Shown here: positions 52,421 through 60,000 of the stretch, piece after piece | How positions within the stretch are numbered: the stretch's first letter is position 1 | Layout of the letters: each line of letters opens with the position of its first letter | Assembly (NCBI GenBank): GCA_030704615.1 | Contig: CM060732.1 | Coordinates: 15,440,001 to 15,500,000 of the forward strand | Source of the DNA: Takakia lepidozioides | Taxonomy: Eukaryota > Streptophyta > Takakiopsida > Takakiales > Takakiaceae | DNA length: 60,000 nt | Direction of reading: 5' to 3' | Made by a program: the position numbers and the translations under genes | Notes under the pieces: generated by a model | Databases searched by the model: none | Told to the model about the DNA's origin: nothing | The model's input: the letters and a program-made list of their open reading frames with translations, nothing else

Positions 52421-54523
52421 GACACTCAACCGGTCATGAACCTGTCTGTAACCCCCTCTCCACAAGGTAACCGGGTAGAGAACCTGATGCGGCTTATGGT
52501 TTGGAATACTAAGTTCTTAACATAGCCTGCACCTGCACCTGCATCCACCGCAGGCACTCCCATGGTTGGCTAGTCATCACCTCCAACCTCACCACAGGAG
52601 AAACAAAGATGGTCTGACTGGTCATCAACCCAGCCTCACCATCGACAGCATGCTCTAGGGTGGGATCGGCGATCAAGCCCGAGTCCACCACCTATAAAAT
52701 CAAGCGCCCACACAAAACTAGCATGGCGCACAATCAAGCATGCAGGTGTGGAGAGGATCCAAACACAAGAATGAAAACAACAACTCCCCCACACCAAAAA
52801 TCTCTCCACAATGTCGCTCCTGCAACCCAGCCCAAACCCGGACTGACCCTTGCCTCCACCTACGGAAAGGTCTCAGCCTACAGAGAAGGTGGAAAGCTAC
52901 GAGGAAGGAAAGCTAAAGCAATGCCTATCCCCAGCATGCTCTCATCCCAACACCCTCTTTTTTCCTCTCTTCTCTTACTTGCATGACCATGAGAGCATCC
53001 TGTAGACACCCCTCAAACCGCTCTCCACGAGCTCATGAAACTTGGCCTCCAAGGCCCCATGCAAGCCTCCACAGGGTCCGCCAGTGCCTCTTTACATCCA
53101 CCAGCCATTCCTCAGAATGGAACCACCTTAGGAAACCACACCATTCGCCGAAGGTTCAAAAATGGAGCAAATAAAGGTACATATAGGCCCCAACAACATT
53201 CTGTCCAAAGGAATTACCTGCAGGCTGGTCTCCCCCATAGTTAAGAATTGGTTGAAAACCTGAAAAGATTACCTGCAGGGAAGTAATCCCCTTTGTTAAA
53301 ACGCAACAGGGAGGCAATTCCGACTTTTCTGCCGGATCAGCTAGCTCAAAACCGTTGTTCTTCAGAGCCCAGCCTCCCCATCAAGGTCCCACGAAACGAG
53401 AGCTCTTCCCGAGCTGGGGTTTGCTCCAGCACCTGCTGCCAACGAGCTATGGCCTCTGCGGAGCCATCAGCCCCGTCGCCCTGCATTCCTGAGCTCTCAC
53501 GGCCCACTAGGAGCGTCCCCAACTCAACAAGCAAGCCATATGCTGCCCAACAAGCTCAATTTTCTCCATGAAGCTTACAAAAACAAATCTGAAAATACAC
53601 ACCTTTACAACCTTGGTGTACCTGCAGTTCTACTGCACATTCCCTTGGCTCTAGGGCGCCTTGTTGTTGCCCTTCCAGCCCCGCTCTTGCCACTCCAAGA
53701 ACCCTTACACTGCTGAGTTTCAGATTGAAACTCCAACTCAGCAAATGTTTCACAAGTGCACTGATTTGCACACAAGAGGAACCTGCCCCCTCTCTTCACT
53801 CATACCTCTTTATGAGTTTGGAGCTGAAGCTACCAACGGGCTGCGATGCATCCCCTTGCAGCTCTACCATTCGGTTGCTCCTCATCTACCCGCAACAACT
53901 AGTCTCGGGCAGAAATACCTGGAGTTGATCATATCATCTCCAACCTGCAACATGCTAGCTTCCCATGCGCAGCCCACATTCCTGTAGCTCCTTAACTCAG
54001 CCTGCAGCTGAAGAAGACGACTACCAGTTCGCCCACTTGTGGCCAGTATCTCTTCCGCTTTACACTAGAAGCCCAAACTTGGTTGCCATAGCGTTGAGCC
54101 ATGCAACGCCGCTCTTCAACATAGGCTACCCGCCTCTCTATCCATGGCAAACCTGCAACCTGTTCGCCTTTGCACTCTATCCGCTTTGGATAGGCTCATG
54201 CACGGCTCTCTGCACTCTAGGCTGAACCACTTCTTATGATCTGAAAACACAAGTGCTACAGCTAACTCGAACCTGGCACTCACAGACTCGAGCCCATCTT
54301 TCTCGAGTGATAAGGAAAGAAAAGATACAAGCATACAAGCTCTCTCAAACTCACATACTTGCACATGAAAACATCACTCATATATTAAGTCGAGCCAAGT
54401 GCACCCCACGCCATGGGGAATCCACACTATGACGCCATAGCTAGACGCGGTGAGGCTCAACTCGAGAAAGATGAGCGCACCGCGATCTGCCGTGAAGATA
54501 ACAACGCCAGGTGCCCAAACATG
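52421..54523. other. No recognisable gene; probable 5' flank or LTR of the gypsy element
   Basis: Open frames are short and Pro/Ser/His-rich, with no motif. Composition and position (just upstream of gag on the minus strand) suggest the element's leader and 5' LTR, but no PBS or TG/CA boundary could be fixed. ACCTGCAG recurs at about 53216 and 53272. Confidence 0.35.
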
Positions 54524-54629
54524 TATTGGTCCCTGGATTGACACTTGGATCAATCCCAAATGTCAATATATAAAAGCTAGCTATTTCCTAGCTAACTTCA
54601 CACTAGTGGTAAAATAACTTGACACCTGT
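54524..54629 (+). repeat. 106-bp dispersed repeat, copy 2
   Basis: It nearly matches 39267-39372 (see that entry). It ends where copy C coding homology stops, so its insertion, or the element it belongs to, truncated copy C. Confidence 0.75.
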
Positions 54630-56005
54630 CTTTGTGTCCTTTGGCATACTGGAGTGGGGCACATAGTTGTAGAGGACATTGTAGGTAACAGGGTCCACAA
54701 CGGCATCAACAAGACGACCGTCGTTGTGGAATTTGAATGTAGACCCTCTCTTCACAAAACAATATGCCTCAAACACCAATGTCTTCACATCCAACAAAAG
54801 AGGGATCAACTCCAAGGTCTAGTTTAGATACACCACGATATGAAGTGAATGCAATAGATTGATAACTTACACTCTGGCCCTCTGTTCGCAACCCCTGCGT
54901 ATTGATGCAGAACCATTTTTTGAGGAGGACCGGGGTGGCACTTTTCGGTGTCCACTTTGCCACAACATTCTCTGTGGTCTTCCCTCTTGTGGCAAGGACC
55001 ACCATACATCCACCGTCATCCAGGAGCATCCCCACCAGCCCAAACCCGGCTCTCCAGTAGTCCTCAGTAAACCTGTTCCAGGTGGGCATACCATCCAGGC
55101 CCTCCAGCAGCTCCCCATCTGGAATATCAAGGAGAATCATATCGCAGGCTCTCTCCACCTCACCTCACCCCCCCCCCCCCCGAGTGCTCTAGCAATCTGT
55201 GCTCACAACCGTGAAGAATTCCATCATGGCTTCCAAACCAGGGGTGTCTTTAGGCTCTGTAGCGGCAGCCCTCTTCTTGGCTTTCCCCTTCAGCTCCTCC
55301 AAAGACTTAATGTGTGCCACCTTCTTCGCCCTAGTAGCCAGAGCGTCAAGGAAGCTCTCATTGATGCACTGGATGATTGTTGGGGGTTCTAGCTTTGGCC
55401 TCTGTGGAAACGTCACCGCCGAATACCGCCGTGTAGGCTCGCCCTCAAATGCCAACTTCTTGGCAGAGCCAGTCCTAGTCTGAACTGACTTGGGAACCCG
55501 GACGACCGGTGACTTGGTAGCAGCAGCAGCAGTCGGAGGACCTTGCACAAAGTCGTCGTCGGAGTCACTCCCTTCGGGCCCCTCCTGCGCCTCCTCTGGT
55601 GCCCCGGTGGTTTTCTGTTTTTTGGGGGTTACTGTACTCCCCTGTTTCCGTGTCCTTTTCTTTTGTCCTTTATTCTTCTCATTCAATTTCTCCCGAATAC
55701 CTGCCTGAGCAAGCTCTGCCGCTTTCCTGGACTTGGCAAGCGCTTTCGCCTCCTTTGGACCCAACGGAGGCAGCAGAGCTCGGTTTCGTTGGGCCTCCGC
55801 ATCTAGCTTCAATTGAAACTTGGATGCATCGAGCGAGCCGGGCGGAAGGTCCACATACCAAGGGCAGTCGCGCAAATGCTCCAGATGCCACTCCTTCACG
55901 ATAATGTCAGTGTACGTGGAGTCAGCTCCAGGGTTCCTTCATGCGAGGAAGAATGGCGGCTCGAAGGACAAATGACCTTTCTCCAACAGGGAGAACTTGC
56001 AGTAC
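54627..56005 (-). pseudogene. ParB/DNA-methyltransferase-like gene, copy C (truncated both ends)
   Basis: The first recognisable exon starts at 56005 after GAATCCAG with YCKFSLLEKGHLSFEPPFFL, then TGA where B has Trp. It continues DCPWYVDLPPG, a Lys-rich nuclear-type linker (KGQKKRTRKQGSTV), RTGSAKKLAFEGEP, CINESFLDALATRAKKVAHI, a TAG next to a run of 14 G (minus), motif IV-like CDMILLDIPDGEL, GCMVVLATRGKT and KKWFCINTQGLRTEGQS. The donor is at 54871. Exon 2 (54782 on) reads AYCFVKRGSTFKFHNDG and stops at the 106-bp repeat, so motif I is gone. Introns match copy B, hence DNA-level duplication. Its linker frame is the most intact of the three. Confidence 0.65.
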
Positions 56006-56069
56006 CTGGATTCAAGAAACCCACAGAGAATCAGGTCCCGGGAATGAGGTTAATTTCTCGAAATGAAAC

Positions 56070-56582
56070 TGCAAAAAAGCGCCGAATTTCTATGCGGGGT
56101 GGGCCCGGTGGTCCCGGCTCTCCGGGTTGTCGTGCAATGAAAGTGGAAATTCGGCGCCATTTTCCCCGTGGGCGAGGGGGCCCATTCTGGGACTTAGCCG
56201 GTTTGGGGCCCACTCTAGAAAAATGGCGCCGAATTTCCACTTTCCGGTTGGCTAGCACGAAACTGAAAATTCGTCGCCATTTTTCCAGGTTAGGGCCCAG
56301 CCCATTCTGGCACTTAGCCACTTCCGGACCCAACCTGGAAAAATGGCGCCGAATTTCCAGTACCGGGCCCCGAAAATGTCTAAGTCCCAGGGGTGGCTGG
56401 CACCCATTTTGGAAATTCGGCGCTTTTTTCCAGTTCCTGGCCCAGTGAGTTCTAGGACTAGCCATTTTTGGACCCAGCCTGGAAAAATGGTGCCGAATTT
56501 CCAGAATGTGTGCCATCCGCCCTAGGGACTTAGCCATTTTCGGGGCCCGGTACTGGAAATTCGGCTCCATTTTTCTAGGATG
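56070..56582. repeat. Palindrome array C (GGAAAAATGGCGCCGAATTT), alternating orientation
   Basis: Seven or eight copies of an imperfect palindrome around GGCGCC occur at about 56075, 56147, 56217, 56265, 56339, 56413, 56483 and 56553. Because the two arms differ (GGAAAAAT versus GGAAATTC), orientation can be read, and successive copies alternate. Spacing is mostly 70-75 bp, with shared CCCATTCTGG.ACTTAGCC phrases. It lies immediately upstream of copy C and ends at the gypsy LTR border (56583). Confidence 0.85.
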
Positions 56583-58175
56583 TGTCGCGCACCTCACTTC
56601 GGTAAGCTCCCCCTCAAGTCATAGTTACTCGCTTTGATGCACGCGCCTAACTCCCAACCTGGCCGCCGGGCCAACTTGGAGCTTCGGCTGCTCACCGGGG
56701 CATAACGGTCCCCTTTGTTCTCCCGAAGAACCCTCCACCGATTTGGAACCAGCCGGAATTCCCTTTGGTAGTTGGCAGTCCGGAACAGCTCCCCGCTCTT
56801 TGGTCGCTTTCCGGCTCGCTCGCTTACTCACTAGTTTTTGGTCACCAACGGGCTTGCACCGTTCTCGGGGTTACTACTCCCTATATATACTTCTGTAGCT
56901 GTCCGCGGGGGTTCCACAAACAGCCATGCCATTTTATGGTGAACCACCACAAAGACCCTCGATTCCCAGTGGTGAGTCGCGGTGAGTCTTGGCCCACTCA
57001 CCGCGGCCCCAATGGACCGTGATGAGTCCCAAGACTCCCCACGACTCCCACCTCGAGGTCTCCACCCCATGGTGAGTCCTATGCCACCCCCACTAAGTCC
57101 CACTAAGCTACCACCACCCCTTGTGGAGCCACCCCCACCGCAACCCGGTGTGCGGGGCTCCACCTAGTGAGCGCCTCCGCCTCCTTGAGTGCCTTGGGCA
57201 CTCAAGGGTGCTTCAGCCCCCGTACCTATCGCTGCTACTGCCCCCACCACAGGGGCAGCCCCTCCTGTGTCCCGACCCCCTGCCCTCAAGGCAAAGGGCC
57301 GCGACACACACCCCTACCAACAGGGAGTCGATGTCCTCATCGACTTGTCCATTTTGTAGAAACAAACATCCAAGTTGTGGCGTCCCACATCAAGGAGTTT
57401 GTTTCCGCACCATGGCGTCCCATGGCAAAGAACCAAACCCCACACTTGACTCTACTCTCCACTAGCTAGTTCGGCCGACTTCCTCCAAGTCCCGGCCAAG
57501 GGTGGAGCCTCTCAAGCTCCTCCCAGTGCACTCTTCTTGGCTTACTTCAAGGCCAAGGAACGATCCTCCCGAGGATCGAATCGCCTTACTGCAATAACAT
57601 TGCTTGCGACCGCTCATGATGCCACTTTTGGCATCACCTTGAGCAAGGGTTCACCTCGAACCCCCTTTGACTAGGAAGATAACCTTGAACCAACCGTGCG
57701 CCCCAATCACTACAATTGGGTTTGCCTTGGAATGCTGGCCTGAGGTACGGGAACACGCCGAAGCCGCACTACGACTTCGTCCCGAGGCTACACGATTATA
57801 GTACGTGAACGGAAGCACGTAGCTTCCGCGTTAGCCCGCACTTCAAGGCAACCCCTCGGTAGCGCAGTTATAGTACGCGCACGCGCCAGGTGCGCACTAG
57901 CACGTGAACTCCAAAGAAGGCGCAAGTTTCCTTGCCCCTTGGATGGGAGTCACCCGATTTTGGCACTGCGCAAACACACGATTAACCCAATTTACCTCTC
58001 CCACTTTTGTAAGCTAGCATGCATTCTACACACTAGCCAACCACACCATGCATCACCATTCCAAACAAAATAGGACGCACAACGTTTGGAACCCATTTCC
58101 TTTATAACAAATATTTGTACAATACAAGTTTTTGCAATCGGATTCCTGCGCTAGCTAAGCCGGGCTAAGCATGCA
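56583..58175 (-). mobile_element. 3' LTR of a chromodomain Ty3/gypsy element
   Basis: On the minus strand it begins TGCATGCTTAGCC at 58175, directly after a purine tract, and ends GTGCGCGACA at 56583: TG...CA ends, 1593 bp. The promoter-distal half (57310-56583) matches the LTR at 29290-30024. It follows the integrase-chromodomain ORF, so it is the 3' LTR. Its far border touches palindrome array C. Confidence 0.8.
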
Positions 58176-58190
58176 TTTCCTCCCCCACGC
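58176..58190 (-). other. Polypurine tract
   Basis: GCGTGGGGGAGGAAA on the minus strand lies immediately before the LTR start TGCATGC. It is the plus-strand primer site of the chromodomain gypsy element. Confidence 0.75.
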
Positions 58191-58204
58191 TCCAAGGTTG
58201 ATGT

Positions 58205-60000
58205 CCCCATCAACGCTTCTTCCGCTTTTGAGGTCGCCCTTCGAAAACTGCAACCGCCTCGGATGCGTTTCCCATTTCTGAGGCACGCACCCAAGATGCC
58301 TCCACATGATGATAGCCCTTCCATTTGACGAGATACTCCGTTTCTTGGTTTTTGAACCTCCTCGACTTAAGTACTGCCTCCACCTCGTACTCAGGTTCAT
58401 TTTCATGATCCAACAGCACAGGTGGCGGACGTAACACTTGATGCCGATTCGGATGCGCTTCATCTTTGAAGTAAGGCTTCAAAAGGGAGACGTGGAATAC
58501 TGGATGCACCTTGCTGTTTGCCGGCAGCTCCAATTCATACACATCTTCATTCATAACCTTCCGGATGCGAAAAGGACCCGCAAACGGAGGTACGAACTTT
58601 GGACTCACTTCCGGAGGTAGTCGGAAATTCTTGATGTTCAACCAAACCTCCGTGCTTGCCTCAAACTTCACTTCCCTCCGCTTCCGATTCGCCTGCCTTT
58701 CATACCGTTTCCTAGCTTTGGCAATGTTGTACTTTGCGAGCTTCAACAAACGCTCGCGTTCTTCCATTACCGCCACTACTGCCGGTTCCTCAACGTCCTG
58801 GGCGGCCCAACTTGTCGGCACCAGAGGTGCTTTTCCATAGACCAATACGAAAGGGGAAACTCCCGTTGCGGAGTGTTTTGTGTTATTATAACAGAACTCT
58901 GCCGCGTCCAAGTGTTCCATCCAGTCTGATTGGTCTGCCGACACGTAATTCCGCAAGAATTGCTTCACTACGGAATTCACTCTTTCCGTTTGGCCGTCCG
59001 TCGTAGGTTGGAAGGCGGTGCTCATCTTCAGCCTCGTCCCCATCTTCTTCCAAAGTTTCCTCCAAAATTTACTCGTAAACTTTGGATCGCGGTCCGAGAC
59101 AATATCCTTCGGGACTCCATGATGCTTTAAGACGTGGGCGAAGTAAAGTCACCCTGTCTCCTGCGCCGTTGCCGTCTCCTTGGTGGGGATGAAATGGCCC
59201 ATTTTACTAAACCTATCCACCACCACCATGATTGCATCGAATCCTTTTGACAGCGGCATAGCAGTCATGAAATCCATCGAGACGTTTTCCCAAGTCCCCT
59301 CTGGAATCGGCAAGGGTTGTAACAGCCCTGCTTGCTTTTTGTACTCGCTCCGGTTTTGTTGGCATGTGGTGCATGTCTTGACATACTCCTCTGCCTCCTC
59401 CCTCAGTTTGGGCCAGAAATACTCTTTCTTCAAGAGTGTCGTAGTGCGCTTGGCTCCGCCGTGGCCCGCGCGGGCTATCATGGCATTATCTCAAGAGACT
59501 ATCCCTGATCCCTCCCTTCGACACGTAGAGACGCTTTTGCTTATACCGGAGCAGTCCATTTTGCAAGTGGAACTGCGATTTAACCCCCATCCTCAAGTCG
59601 TGCATCACGGACTTCGCCAGCTCATCCTTTCGGCAAGCCTTTCGGATCTTCCTTTGGAGCACCGTCTAGCCCTGGTACACCAACATGAGCTGCTGCTTCC
59701 TACTTAAAGCATCGGCCACCACATTGTCCCGTCCCGGTTTGTACTGAATATCCACGTCGAACACCGCCAAAGTATCTTGCCACCTAAGTTGTTTTGGGGA
59801 CAACTTGGGTTGCGTGGCAAAATACTTCACCGTGACATTGTCCGTGAACACCTTCACTGGGCTAGAACCAACATAGTGGCGCCAAAGCTCAAGACAGTGC
59901 ACCGCCGCCTTCATCTCTTTCTCGTGCGTCGGCCACCTTCGCTCCACTTCATTCAGTTTCTTACTTTCGTAAGCCACTGGACGTCCATCTTGCATCAGTA
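58205..60000 (-). mobile_element. Ty3/gypsy chromovirus pol: RNase H, integrase, chromodomain (continues off the window)
   Basis: RNase H from 59995 reads RRWPTHEKEMKAAVHCLELW, FTDNVTVKYFATQ and PGRDNVVADALSRK. After an in-frame TAG at about 59666, LQRKIRKACRKDELAKSV leads to a frameshift near 59490. Integrase follows: GHGGAKRTTTLL, YVKTCTTCQQNRSEYKKQ (CxxC), VSMDFMTAMP (first Asp), a TGA near 59150, then DIVSDRDPKFTSKFW (second Asp) and FQPTTDGQTERVNS (Glu). The C-terminus has KFVPPFAGPFRI and a chromodomain, YEVEAVLKSRRFKNQETEYL and VKWKGYHHVEASWVRASEM. Chromodomains direct such elements to methylated histone H3. Two stops and a frameshift make this copy inactive. Confidence 0.88.

Noticed and set aside
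56031-56597. 188-codon minus-strand ORF and 211-codon plus-strand ORF
   Set aside because: Both read through array C repeats; repeated IRRHFSRLGP and similar peptides reflect the palindrome units.

Overview
The window is nuclear DNA from a streptophyte (green-plant lineage), and a charophycean alga of the Chara type would fit. The case rests on a plant-type CENP-O gene with spliceosomal introns, plant-only OSB 'PDF' motifs, PLS/DYW-class PPR repeats, Ty3/gypsy elements (one with a chromodomain) and a primer-binding site matching plant initiator tRNA-Met. The species is inferred. There are no prokaryotic operons, rRNAs, CRISPR arrays or convincing tRNA genes. Most of the sequence is decayed mobile DNA and pseudogenes. 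Three genes look intact: CENP-O (14.1-17.2 kb) and a head-to-head pair of unrecognised paralogues (36.3-38.0 kb).

Layout. 0.8-5.5 kb (+): copy A of a gene family joining a ParB-like DGNHR domain to a beta-order amino-methyltransferase-like fold, with a palindrome array in an intron. 5.6-12.5 kb: retroelement debris (putative 3' LTR, diverged repeats, LINE tail, RT scrap). 13.9-17.2 kb (+): CENP-O. 17.5-22 kb: low-complexity sequence, a minus-strand LINE-like ORF, PPR and gag scraps. 22-25.6 kb (+): PPR-DYW pseudogene followed by a tandem array of OSB PDF-motif exons. 25.9-27.9 kb: a CACTA-like element beside or inside a small minus-strand membrane-protein gene. 29.3-31.4 kb: gypsy LTR, PBS and broken gag with an inserted ORF. 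32.5-36.0 kb (+): copy B of the ParB/methyltransferase family plus about 19 palindromes. 38.4-39.3 kb: gypsy integrase scrap. 40.5-44.1 kb (-): OSB-PPR fusion pseudogenes. 45.1-52.4 kb (-): a nearly full Ty3/gypsy element carrying a C5-cytosine methyltransferase between protease and RT and a PHD finger after integrase. 54.6-56.6 kb (-): copy C and a third palindrome array. 56.6-60 kb (-): 3' half of a chromodomain gypsy element with its 3' LTR.

The most unusual pattern is that each of the three ParB/methyltransferase-like copies sits beside or contains its own palindrome array. Arm sequences differ between loci but are conserved within each locus. This suggests a protein-plus-cognate-site system (DNA binding and/or methylation at the palindromes), now decayed in all three copies here. 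The second theme is cytosine methylation and chromatin reading captured by retroelements (C5-MTase, PHD finger, chromodomain). The third is a recurrent OSB-PPR gene fusion.
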